Source: Corynebacterium faecale (GTDB taxonomy: Bacteria > Actinomycetota > Actinomycetes > Mycobacteriales > Mycobacteriaceae). Taken from it: DNA of 64,000 nucleotides. The stretch is taken from NCBI RefSeq assembly GCF_030408735.1, contig NZ_CP047204.1, forward strand, positions 558,001 through 622,000, written 5' to 3'. Shown here piece by piece: positions 8,674-16,710 of this stretch. Position 1 is the first letter of the stretch, and every line of letters begins with the position of its first letter. The position numbers were made by a program, and so were the translations under genes. The notes beneath the pieces are model-generated. The model was not told the origin of the DNA, made no database searches, and saw only the letters and a list, made by a program, of their open reading frames with translations.

Positions 8674-9351
8674 CTATCGTCGCATGATCTTCTTCGATAG
8701 CCAGTTGCCCAGCAGCTGGGCTGCCTGGACGATGATCACGATGACCAGGACGGCCACGTACATGACTTCGTTGTCGAAGGCGCGGTAACCGTAGACGATG
8801 GCGAAATCACCGAGACCACCGCCACCGATATAACCGACCATGGCGGACATGTCCACGATGGCGATGAACAGGAAGGTGTAACCCAGCACCAGTGGTCCCA
8901 GCGCTTCGGGGATGATCACCGTGCGGATGATGGTCAGTGGGCTGGCACCCATTGCGCGCGCGGCTTCGATCACGCCGGGATCAATGGTGACCAGGTTCTG
9001 TTCCACGATTCGTGCCACGGAGAACATCGCAGCCACCACCATCACGAAGATGCCGGCATCACGGCCGATGGATGTGCCCATCACCGCGATGGTCAGCGGT
9101 TTCATGGCCACGATCAGGATGATGAAGGGGATCGGGCGGACGAAGTTCACCAGCACGTTCAGGACTGTGTAGACAGCCTTGTTCTGCAGGATGCCGCCGG
9201 CGCGGGTGGTGTAGAGCAACAGGCCCACCACGAGACCGAGGAAACCTGAGACCACCATGGTGATGGCCACCATGAAGAGGGTGTCCAGGATGGCGTCGCG
9301 GAAGGTGCCGCCCAGGCGGTCCCAATCGGCGGCCATGATCATCTGGTTCAT
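8674..9351 (-). CDS. metI: methionine ABC transporter permease
   Basis: Membrane channel of the methionine importer, 225 residues, with about five transmembrane helices. The permease signature region EAARAMGASPLTIIRTVIIPEALGPL (about 133-158) contacts the ATPase MetN. The length matches the MetI family (about 220). The ATG overlaps the end of metN by four bases, so the two are co-translated. It is the last gene of metQNI and is followed by a terminator. Confidence 0.95.
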   Translation of the reverse strand: MNQMIMAADWDRLGGTFRDAILDTLFMVAITMVVSGFLGLVVGLLLYTTRAGGILQNKAVYTVLNVLVNFVRPIPFIILIVAMKPLTIAVMGTSIGRDAGIFVMVVAAMFSVARIVEQNLVTIDPGVIEAARAMGASPLTIIRTVIIPEALGPLVLGYTFLFIAIVDMSAMVGYIGGGGLGDFAIVYGYRAFDNEVMYVAVLVIVIIVQAAQLLGNWLSKKIMRR

Positions 9352-10397
9352 CGGGTGATCTCCTTGATGGTCGTGGTGCGGGTGAGGGACCGGTAGAATT
9401 CTTCGATCGCTGCCTGATCGCCGTTCAGGCGGACGGTGATTTTGCCGAATGACTGCTGCTGCAGGGTGGTCACGCCACCGTGCACCACGTTGATCGACAC
9501 ACCATTGTCAGCTGCGGTGGCGGAAGCCGCGAAGAAACCGGAATCCTCGGTGAGGTCGACGGTGAAGAGTCGGCCCTCATGGGAGAGGAGATCCTCTGCC
9601 TCCACCATGTCCGGGGTATTGCGCAGGGCGGTGGCCACAAACCGCTGGGCCACGTTGGTCTGCGGGTTGGAGAAGACATCGTAAACGCTGCCGTATTCGA
9701 CGACCCGGCCAGCCTCCATGACGGCAACCTTATCGGCGATGGAGCGCACCACCTCCATCTCGTGGGTGATCACCACGATGGTGATGCCCAGTTCCTTATT
9801 CACCTTGCGCAGGAGTGCCAGGACTTCCTGGGTGGTTTCGGGGTCGAGGGCGGAGGTTGCTTCGTCGGCAAGCAGCAGGGAGGGGTTGGTGGCGAGCGCA
9901 CGCGCGATGCCCACGCGCTGCTTCTGTCCACCGGAGAGCTGTTCGGGGTAGTTCTTGCCCTTGTCGGACAATCCGACGAACTCGAGCATCTCCTTCACGC
10001 GGGCCTTGCGCTGTGCCTTGTCCATCTTCGCCAGCTGCAGAGGGTATTCGACATTGCCCTCGGCGGTGCGGGACTGGAAGAGGTTGAACTGCTGGAAGAT
10101 CATGCCGATGCGGCTGCGCAGCTTGCGCAGTTTTGCTTCAGGCATGGTCACGATGTCGGTGCCATCGAGCAGCAGGGAACCTGAGGTGGGGGTATCCAGG
10201 CCGTTGATCATGCGGACCAGGGTGGATTTACCGGCACCTGAGTAACCGATGATGCCGATGACTTCACCGGGTTCGACGGTGAGGGTGACATCATCAAGAG
10301 CGACCGTTTCAGCATTCTTGTTGTTGGTGAATACCTTGGTCACTCCACGGAATTCAACGCGCGTGCCCGGGTGGGGGCTGGACGCAGGTGTAGACAC
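9348..10397 (-). CDS. metN: methionine ABC transporter ATP-binding protein
   Basis: ATPase of the methionine importer, 349 residues. Walker A is GYSGAGKST (51-59), the ABC signature LSGGQ is at 154-158 and Walker B is LLLADEATSALD. The C-terminal 80 residues form a NIL (ACT-like) domain, which in E. coli MetN binds methionine and inhibits transport. The start is GTG (10397). It is separated from metQ by 134 bases holding a hairpin. Confidence 0.96.
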   Translation of the reverse strand: MSTPASSPHPGTRVEFRGVTKVFTNNKNAETVALDDVTLTVEPGEVIGIIGYSGAGKSTLVRMINGLDTPTSGSLLLDGTDIVTMPEAKLRKLRSRIGMIFQQFNLFQSRTAEGNVEYPLQLAKMDKAQRKARVKEMLEFVGLSDKGKNYPEQLSGGQKQRVGIARALATNPSLLLADEATSALDPETTQEVLALLRKVNKELGITIVVITHEMEVVRSIADKVAVMEAGRVVEYGSVYDVFSNPQTNVAQRFVATALRNTPDMVEAEDLLSHEGRLFTVDLTEDSGFFAASATAADNGVSINVVHGGVTTLQQQSFGKITVRLNGDQAAIEEFYRSLTRTTTIKEITR

Positions 10398-10456
10398 AGC
10401 GGTGTCCTCGATTCAGAGGTGGATCGGAAAAAGACAAAAGAACAAGAAGACAGTCT

Positions 10457-10517
10457 AACGCCCCGTTGGGGCAGAAGCGACGCTGGTAGTGCGTCGAAAA
10501 GCTCACAACGGGGCGTT
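10457..10517 (-). terminator. intergenic hairpin between metQ and metN
   Basis: AACGCCCCGTTG (10457-10468) and CAACGGGGCGTT (10506-10517) form a perfect 12-bp stem. Inside it CGACGC (10478-10483) and GCGTCG (10491-10496) form a second 6-bp stem. The structure begins 14 bases after the metQ stop and has no strong T-run, so it probably acts as a partial terminator or mRNA-stabilising hairpin. It would let the binding protein be made in excess over MetNI. Confidence 0.65.
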
Positions 10518-10531
10518 GAAGGTAACGCTGA

Positions 10532-11422
10532 TTACTCGCTTGCAGCCTGGAGGCGGTCGAGGATCTCCTGCAGCTCATCAGCTGGGCGGTCCACGGCTAC
10601 CGAAGTGCCCTTGGAATCGCGGTCAACAGCGGCCTGAACATCAGCGTCGTGCCAGAGCTCAACCAGGCGGGCGATGTTCTCATCGTCCTTGTTCTCAGCC
10701 TTAGTGGCGAAAATGTTGATGTACGGCTCAGCCTCTTCGGAGTTCGGATCATCTTCGAAGACAGCCAGGTTCGGGTCGATGCCGGAACGCTCGAGGAACG
10801 AGTTGTTGATGATCGCCGGGGTGCCCTCCTGGTAAGCGGATGGGGTCTGGGCTGCATCGATCGGCAGGACGGAGACCTGAGAGGCCTCTTCATCGATGTC
10901 GGCTGGGGCCGGGGTGATCAGGCCGGGTTCCCGCAGGGTGACCAGGCCAGCCTGGACGAGGACGTTGATGGCGCGGCCCTGGTTGGTGGCGTCATTGGGG
11001 ATGGCGACCTGCTCGCCCTCAATGCCGTCGAGGGAGTCCTGGTCCTTCCAGAACAGTGCCAGTGGAACGATCTCGGTGGAACCAACCGGGGTGAGATCCT
11101 CGCCTGCGCCGACGTTGTACTCAGCCAGGTACTTCAGGTGCTGGAAGAGGTTAACGTCCAGCTGATCCTGGGAGAGTGCCTCATTGACCGGTGGGTAATC
11201 AGAGAAGGAGACGATATCCAGGGTGATGCCCTCTTCAGCAGCCTTATCCTCAAAAACGGTCCAGGCTTCCTTGGTTGCATCGGTGGTGCCGATGCGGATG
11301 GTGACGTCGTTGCCACCGTCGGTGGTGGCGCTGGTGCCATCGGAGTCAGAGCCGCAGGCAACCAGGGTGGTTGCGGCGAACAGGCCCGCGAGGGCGGTGG
11401 TGGTGATACGACGAAGCTTCAT
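10532..11422 (-). CDS. metQ: methionine-binding lipoprotein of ABC importer
   Basis: Extracytoplasmic substrate-binding lipoprotein, 296 residues. The signal sequence ends in the lipobox LVAC with Cys23 as the lipidated residue. The mature part has the MetQ/NlpA pattern (LDIVSFSDYPPVNEALSQDQ, DVNLFQHLKYL, VAIPNDATNQGRAINVL). It is the first gene of metQNI and is made first from a promoter region with McbR-type operators. An AAAGGGATG-like ribosome-binding site precedes the ATG. Confidence 0.95.
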   Translation of the reverse strand: MKLRRITTTALAGLFAATTLVACGSDSDGTSATTDGGNDVTIRIGTTDATKEAWTVFEDKAAEEGITLDIVSFSDYPPVNEALSQDQLDVNLFQHLKYLAEYNVGAGEDLTPVGSTEIVPLALFWKDQDSLDGIEGEQVAIPNDATNQGRAINVLVQAGLVTLREPGLITPAPADIDEEASQVSVLPIDAAQTPSAYQEGTPAIINNSFLERSGIDPNLAVFEDDPNSEEAEPYINIFATKAENKDDENIARLVELWHDADVQAAVDRDSKGTSVAVDRPADELQEILDRLQAASE

Positions 11423-11488
11423 GTATTCGGCATCCCTTTTATCTCAGGTGGGTGGGCGATAGTGACAGTGTTTAGGAGATTAGCATTC

Positions 11489-11516
11489 TAGACCAGGTTC
11501 TGTACAGCTCGGTCTA
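11489..11516. promoter_or_regulatory. overlapping McbR-type operators upstream of metQ
   Basis: The known McbR operator of C. glutamicum is TAGAC-N6-GTCTA. Here two overlapping 16-bp versions are seen: TAGACCAGGTTCTGTA (11489-11504) and TGTACAGCTCGGTCTA (11501-11516). Each has one perfect half. They lie 67-94 bases ahead of the metQ ATG. The same kind of motif precedes metX and metY in this window, supporting joint repression by McbR with S-adenosylhomocysteine as effector. Confidence 0.65.
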
Positions 11517-11570
11517 GTTTGGGGTGTGGGCGGGTTGGGTGGATGGTCATGCTCAGTGGCCAAAAGTGAT

Positions 11571-11586
11571 TGGAAAGTTTGTTCTA
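11571..11586. promoter_or_regulatory. LexA-like SOS box upstream of dnaE2
   Basis: TGGAAAGTTTGTTCTA matches the actinobacterial SOS box (TCGAA-N6-TTCGA type) well in its right half (TGTTC) and less well in its left half. It ends 18 bases ahead of the dnaE2 ATG, where it could block the promoter. SOS control of dnaE2 is established in mycobacteria. Confidence 0.5.
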
Positions 11587-11604
11587 ATGAGGTAGTTTTG
11601 GGAT

Positions 11605-14600
11605 ATGGAATGGGAGACCGGGGCGGGGAGTCTTAATGGAAGGCCCTTGTCCTGGTCTGCGGTGGAGAAGATCCTCTCCGGGAAGGTTGTGGACACCCCA
11701 CGTCCGGTACAGCACCAGCCGGAGACTGAGGGGAAGCCGGTGCGTGCAGGCGAGCCGGCGCGTGCGGGGGATGTGGCTGGCGCACCGGCTCGCGCACCAG
11801 CTGGTGCGTCTGTTGGCGCGGGGCTGTCGGCGCCCACCCCTTTCGCCGAGCTTCACGCTGCGAGTAGTTACAGCTTTCTGCGGGGCGCATCTGATCCTGA
11901 GGCGATGGTTGCCCGCGCCCATGAACTGGGAGTATCGGCCCTTGCGCTGCTGGACCGGGATGGTTTCTACGGTGCTGTCCGCTTCTCTGAGGCTGCGGCA
12001 ACCGCTGGTCTGTCCACCGTATTCGGCGCTGAACTTTCCCTCGGTGAAGGGGTTCTCACGGTGTTGTGCAGGGGGTTGGAAGGATACCGGCGCCTCAGTC
12101 ATCTCATCGCCTCCGCTAAAATGGTCACCGGGGCAAAGGGGGAGGTCCATTATCCGCCTCTGCCACTCATTGCCCAGCAGGCGGGTGGCCATTGGGTGGT
12201 GGTGGCTGATATCTCCTGGCGCAAACAGATCGATCAACTGATCGATTACTTCGGGGAGGGAAATGTGGTGCTGGAATTCACCTCCCGGATGCTGCCCGAA
12301 GACGCCGATGATCATGACATTTTGAGAAGTATCCAATTGAGAACAGGCCTGCGCGGCATTATCAGCACGACACCCACAGCAGCCACCCGGGATCAGGCAC
12401 GGCTCGCAGGTGCCAAGCACGCCCTGGCACTGCGCAACTCCCTCTCCGAGGCTGCAAGTGAACTCCACCCCATGGGTGGAACGTGGCTGCGCAGCGGTGA
12501 GGCACTACTGCGCGCCCACCCGTCCTGTGCGGATCTGCTGTCCACCACCGTGGACGTGGCCCGGGAGTGTGCCTTCCCTCTTAACCTGGTGGCACCTGAT
12601 CTGCCCCGGTGGGATACTCCAGATGGTCACACTGAGATGACCTGGCTGACCGAGTCGGTCCAGTCCCGCTTTGACCGCCGTTATCGTTCACGCTCCCCGC
12701 AGATCCGGGAACAGGCGCAGAAACAGATCGAGCATGAGCTCGATGTGATCCAAAAGCTGGGGTTTCCGGGCTATTTTCTCATCGTGGATGACCTGGTGCA
12801 GTTTTGCCACACCGCTGACATCCTCTGCCAGGGCCGGGGCTCGGCTGCCAACTCTGTGGTGTGTTTTGTCCTCGGCATCACCAATGCGGAACCCATCTCT
12901 GCGGGCCTGCTCTTTGAACGGTTTCTTTCACCTGACCGCGATGGCCCACCCGATATTGATATTGACATTGAATCCGGTCGCCGCGAGGAGGTGATCCAGT
13001 ATGTCTACACCAAATACGGTCGCGATAATGCCGCGCAGGTGGCCAATGTGATCACCTACCGCACCAAGGGGGCAATGCGGGATGCCGCCCGCGCCCTCGG
13101 TTACCCGCAGGGTGCCGCCGACGCCTGGGCCAAGGGCACATCCGAGCCCCCGGACGATGTGGTTGAGCTGGCCGGGCAACTCACAGGCCATCCCCGGCAC
13201 CTGGGCATCCACTCCGGTGGCATGGTCATCTGTGATCGACCCATCGCCGATGTGGTGCCCACCGAATGGGCCCGTATGCAGGGCCGTTCCGTGGTGCAGT
13301 GGGACAAGGATGATTGCGCGGCGGCTGGCCTCGTGAAATTCGACCTGCTTGGCCTGGGCATGCTGGAGGCACTGCATCACATGATGGATCTGGTGAAAGA
13401 ACACCGCGGCACCACCATCAACCTCTGGGAGCTGGATCTCACTGAACCTGAGGTCTATGACATGCTCTGCCGCGCCGATGCCGTGGGGGTGTTCCAGGTG
13501 GAATCCCGCGCCCAGATGTCCACCCTGCCACGCCTGAAACCCCGCACCTTCTTTGACCTGGTGGTGGAGGTGGCACTCATCCGCCCCGGCCCCATCCAGG
13601 GCGGCTCCGTGCACCCCTACCTGCGCCGACGCAATGGTGAGGAGGCGATCACCTATGATCATCCGGTGCTGGAGAAATCCCTCGGAAAAACACTGGGCAT
13701 TCCGCTGTTCCAGGAACAGCTCATGCAGGTTGCCGTGGATGCCGCCGGGTTCACCGGCGGGGAGGCCGATGCTTTACGACGCGCCATGGGCTCCAAACGT
13801 TCCCCCGCCCGCATGGCGGCCTTAAAGGCGCGTTTCCACCAGGGGTTGAAAAACACCCAGGGCATCACCGGGGATACCGCCGATAAGCTGTGGAATAAGA
13901 TCGTGGCCTTCGCCGCCTATGGCTTCCCGGAATCCCACTCCCAGTCCTTTGCCTCCCTGGTGTATTTCTCCGCGTGGTTCAAGTACCACTATCCGGCGGA
14001 GTTCTGTGTAGGTCTGCTGCGAGCACAGCCGATGGGGTTCTACTCCCCGCAGTCATTGATCGCCGATGCCCGGCGCCACGGCGTGGAGATCCTCCCCATC
14101 ACCGTCAATGACTCCGGCGTGGAGGCTGATGCACCGGATGGGAAGATCCGTCTCGGGCTCAACCTGATCAAAGGGCTGGGCGATGACGCCGCCACCCGCA
14201 TTGAGCAGCATGCCCCGTATACCTCGATCCAGGATCTCTCGCGCCGGGCTGATCTCAGCGTTGCCCACGTGGAGACCCTGGCCCGTGCCGGTGCCCTGGA
14301 CTGTCTGGGGATCAACCGACGCGAGGCACTCTGGCAGGCCGGCATTGCCGCCACCGAACGCCCCGGCATGCTGCCTGGTCTCTCGGCCATCGACGCCCCG
14401 GCACTGCCCGGCATGAATGCCTTCGACCTGATGGTCACCAGCATCGCAGCCACTGGTGTCACCCATGATCAACAACCCATGGCGATGTTGCGCACCCATC
14501 TGGATTCACGTGGCATCACCCCGGCAGATCAGCTGCTCCACGGGGTTTCCGATGGCACCCGGGTCCGGATCGCCGGGGTGGTCACCCACCGTCAGCGCCC

Positions 14601-14835
14601 CCAGACCGCCTCGGGTGTGACGTTTTTGGGCCTGGAGGATGAGACCGGGCTGATGAATGTGATGATCTCACCCGGATTGTGGAACCGTCAGCGGGTACTC
14701 GCCCGCACCGCCAGGACGCTCATCATCCGTGGGATCGTACAGAATGCCAACGGCGCGGTGAATGTGGTGGCGGATCGACTAGAGCCACTCCCCGTGGGGG
14801 AGTGGCTCAGTAGAGGGGCCAGGGATTTCAAGTGA
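11605..14835 (+). CDS. dnaE2: error-prone DNA polymerase DnaE2
   Basis: Second C-family polymerase alpha subunit, 1076 residues, used for damage-induced translesion synthesis with ImuA' and ImuB. The PHP domain starts near residue 78 (FAELHAASSYSFLRG). The polymerase active-site Asp cluster PDIDIDIE is near residue 450. The helix-hairpin-helix and OB-fold parts follow, and the C-terminus has GLEDETGLMNVMI (OB fold). The protein lacks the long clamp- and tau-binding tail of DnaE1 and its length fits DnaE2. The start is supported by the family-like N-terminus NGRPLSWSAVEKILSG. The residues between about 35 and 75 are Pro/Ala/Gly-rich and repetitive (variants of RAG and GAPARAPAGA), an unusual linker ahead of the PHP domain. 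Confidence 0.95.
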   Translation: MEWETGAGSLNGRPLSWSAVEKILSGKVVDTPRPVQHQPETEGKPVRAGEPARAGDVAGAPARAPAGASVGAGLSAPTPFAELHAASSYSFLRGASDPEAMVARAHELGVSALALLDRDGFYGAVRFSEAAATAGLSTVFGAELSLGEGVLTVLCRGLEGYRRLSHLIASAKMVTGAKGEVHYPPLPLIAQQAGGHWVVVADISWRKQIDQLIDYFGEGNVVLEFTSRMLPEDADDHDILRSIQLRTGLRGIISTTPTAATRDQARLAGAKHALALRNSLSEAASELHPMGGTWLRSGEALLRAHPSCADLLSTTVDVARECAFPLNLVAPDLPRWDTPDGHTEMTWLTESVQSRFDRRYRSRSPQIREQAQKQIEHELDVIQKLGFPGYFLIVDDLVQFCHTADILCQGRGSAANSVVCFVLGITNAEPISAGLLFERFLSPDRDGPPDIDIDIESGRREEVIQYVYTKYGRDNAAQVANVITYRTKGAMRDAARALGYPQGAADAWAKGTSEPPDDVVELAGQLTGHPRHLGIHSGGMVICDRPIADVVPTEWARMQGRSVVQWDKDDCAAAGLVKFDLLGLGMLEALHHMMDLVKEHRGTTINLWELDLTEPEVYDMLCRADAVGVFQVESRAQMSTLPRLKPRTFFDLVVEVALIRPGPIQGGSVHPYLRRRNGEEAITYDHPVLEKSLGKTLGIPLFQEQLMQVAVDAAGFTGGEADALRRAMGSKRSPARMAALKARFHQGLKNTQGITGDTADKLWNKIVAFAAYGFPESHSQSFASLVYFSAWFKYHYPAEFCVGLLRAQPMGFYSPQSLIADARRHGVEILPITVNDSGVEADAPDGKIRLGLNLIKGLGDDAATRIEQHAPYTSIQDLSRRADLSVAHVETLARAGALDCLGINRREALWQAGIAATERPGMLPGLSAIDAPALPGMNAFDLMVTSIAATGVTHDQQPMAMLRTHLDSRGITPADQLLHGVSDGTRVRIAGVVTHRQRPQTASGVTFLGLEDETGLMNVMISPGLWNRQRVLARTARTLIIRGIVQNANGAVNVVADRLEPLPVGEWLSRGARDFK

Positions 14836-14868
14836 TCAAAGCTGCTGTTTACCGCTGTTGTCCGATGA

Positions 14869-14894
14869 AGTTTCCTGCTGTTTCAGCAGAAACT
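14869..14894 (+). terminator. hairpin downstream of dnaE2
   Basis: AGTTTCCTGCTG and CAGCAGAAACT pair around a TTT loop, 34 bases after the dnaE2 stop. There is no T-run after it, so its strength as a terminator is uncertain. Confidence 0.5.
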
Positions 14895-14993
14895 GGAAGG
14901 CTTATAGCTCTCCCAAACCAAAAGCTGTGTCTATGAAACCAGACCGGCAAGAGAAGAAACTTCCATGAAGCAGACTTCCAGTAGTGCCAGGGG

Positions 14994-15014
14994 GAGGCGG
15001 GGAAACCCTGCCTC
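14994..15014 (-). terminator. possible terminator of the carotenoid operon
   Basis: GAGGCGGGG, AAA loop, CCCTGCCTC: a 9-bp stem with one G-T pair, about 80 bases beyond the crtEb stop on the minus strand. It has no T-run. Nothing else is recognised in the 261-base gap between dnaE2 and crtEb. Confidence 0.35.
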
Positions 15015-15096
15015 TACCCGGTTGTGTCCATCGCCATGCCAGTATCCCCTTCGGCAATGGTGCTGTGCACAGGACAGGGCGTGGGCAAGCAGCTTT

Positions 15097-15960
15097 TTAT
15101 ACCAGGTACACGCTGATCAGGGTCATGGACACCACGGCACCCACCAGGTAGTTGAGCCAGAGGAAGACCTTCCAACTGCGGTTGGCATCTTCGCAGGTGG
15201 CATCGGTGATATTCCAGAACCGGCCAGCGTTGAGCACATAGGTGATAGCGGTGATGCCCACAATCCACGCAGGTGAGGGCAGCAGGAACACCAGCCCGGC
15301 AGCACCAATGTAGAGCACAGTGGCTAAACGTGTGGCACCGCGTGCGCCCATCGCCGTGGCGATCGAAGCCAGTCCGGCTTCGCGGTCAGCGCGCACATCC
15401 TGGACCGCGCCGAGGATCTGGCTGGCCATGCCCCAGAGGAAGAAGGACGCCAGGGCGAGCCACATCGCGGTGGAGATATCCGCACCGGTGATCGTGGCAC
15501 CCACCAGCGCCGGGGAGGTGAAGTGGGTGGAGGAGGTGATCGCATCCAGCAGCGGACGCTCCTTGAAACGCAGGCCCGCCGCGGAGTAGGCGATGACCGC
15601 AAAGACCGAGATGGTCAACCACAGGGCGGACATCCAGGTGCCTGCAGCATAGAGCACCACCAGGAAGGGGATGGTGGTGATGGCGGAGGCCCACAGCAGG
15701 GTGGGGTGGTACTTCTTGGGTACCACGGCACCCTCGACACCGCCCTTGCGGGGGTTGCGGATGTCGGATTCATAATCGAAGACATCATTGATGCCGTACA
15801 TGGCGATGTTGTAGGGGATGAGGAAGAAGACCACACCCGCCCAGAACAACCAGTCTAGCTGGCCGCCACCGAGCAGATAGGCCAGGCCATAGGGGAAGGC
15901 GGTGTTCACCCAGCTGATGGGGCGGGATGAGGAAAACACAATGCGGATTGTGTCCATCAT
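15097..15960 (-). CDS. crtEb: lycopene elongase (UbiA-type prenyltransferase)
   Basis: Membrane prenyltransferase of 287 residues that in C. glutamicum adds two C5 units to lycopene to give the C50 carotenoid flavuxanthin. Both Asp-rich motifs of the UbiA family are present: NDVFDYESD (about 59-67) and DVRADREAG (near 190). There are eight to nine hydrophobic helices. It is the last gene of the crt operon, 6 bases after crtYf. Confidence 0.92.
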   Translation of the reverse strand: MMDTIRIVFSSSRPISWVNTAFPYGLAYLLGGGQLDWLFWAGVVFFLIPYNIAMYGINDVFDYESDIRNPRKGGVEGAVVPKKYHPTLLWASAITTIPFLVVLYAAGTWMSALWLTISVFAVIAYSAAGLRFKERPLLDAITSSTHFTSPALVGATITGADISTAMWLALASFFLWGMASQILGAVQDVRADREAGLASIATAMGARGATRLATVLYIGAAGLVFLLPSPAWIVGITAITYVLNAGRFWNITDATCEDANRSWKVFLWLNYLVGAVVSMTLISVYLV

Positions 15961-15966
15961 GATGGT

Positions 15967-16296
15967 TTACGCCCTTTCAGCTTCAGAAGGTGTGTCAGTT
16001 TTGCGGAACATGCTGCCCGGCAACCAGATCGCCGGGATCAGCAGGGCGGCGAAGAGGGGATAGAAGAGATCTTCCAAGGGGATCAGGCCGATCCAGATGC
16101 CTAAGTGCTGGGCATCGCCATAACCGAAGAGATCAGCCCACACCATGATGTTGTCGAAGATGATCGTCAACACGAACAGGATGAGGGTGGTCGACAGGGT
16201 GACCACGGTGATCTTCCTGGTGCCGTTTTTCCGCTTGAGCACAAACGCGATGAGCGCAAACACCATGAAGGGGATACTCATGAGTACATAGGTCAT
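15967..16296 (-). CDS. crtYf: C50 carotenoid epsilon-cyclase subunit
   Basis: A 109-residue membrane protein with three hydrophobic helices, one half of the heterodimeric cyclase that turns flavuxanthin into decaprenoxanthin. It contains the family motif PLEDLFYPLF, similar to PIEELFFLFF in its partner crtYe. It overlaps crtYe by four bases and is followed by crtEb after 6 bases. Assignment of f versus e rests on gene order as known in C. glutamicum. Confidence 0.88.
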   Translation of the reverse strand: MTYVLMSIPFMVFALIAFVLKRKNGTRKITVVTLSTTLILFVLTIIFDNIMVWADLFGYGDAQHLGIWIGLIPLEDLFYPLFAALLIPAIWLPGSMFRKTDTPSEAERA

Positions 16297-16706
16297 GGTC
16301 GGGCCCCCTTATCACCGGTCATTGTGGTGGAGCCGGTTGCCACACCTGGATCACCCCTGCCCGTTCGTTGTTCCGGCAGTGGGGTCTTGAGCACAAGACT
16401 CACCGCGGAGGTCAGGTTCAAGGTGAGATAACACAGGAAGAACAGGAAGAACAGCTCCTCAATGGGCAGATGGGGAGCTAAGTCGATGCCCGTCATATAG
16501 GGGGAGTCACCGCGGTAGAAGGTGCCGGTGACAATGCCGAACACATCCCACAGGAGAAATCCGGCAAAGGTGATGCCGATCGCCAGGGCTGCACGACGTG
16601 CGTCACGGAAGAAGGCGAGCTTCCACCGGTGATCACACAACACCATGCAGCCGATGAAGACGATCAGCAAACCTAGGTAGACGAAGGACATCAGGAAATC
16701 GGTCAC
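16293..16706 (-). CDS. crtYe: C50 carotenoid epsilon-cyclase subunit
   Basis: A 137-residue membrane protein with three to four hydrophobic segments and the cyclase motif HLPIEELFFLFFLCY. It pairs with CrtYf to cyclise both ends of flavuxanthin. It starts 4 bases after the crtI stop. The C-terminal 25 residues are polar and Gly/Thr-rich. Confidence 0.88.
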   Translation of the reverse strand: MTDFLMSFVYLGLLIVFIGCMVLCDHRWKLAFFRDARRAALAIGITFAGFLLWDVFGIVTGTFYRGDSPYMTGIDLAPHLPIEELFFLFFLCYLTLNLTSAVSLVLKTPLPEQRTGRGDPGVATGSTTMTGDKGARP

Positions 16707-16710
16707 GTAT

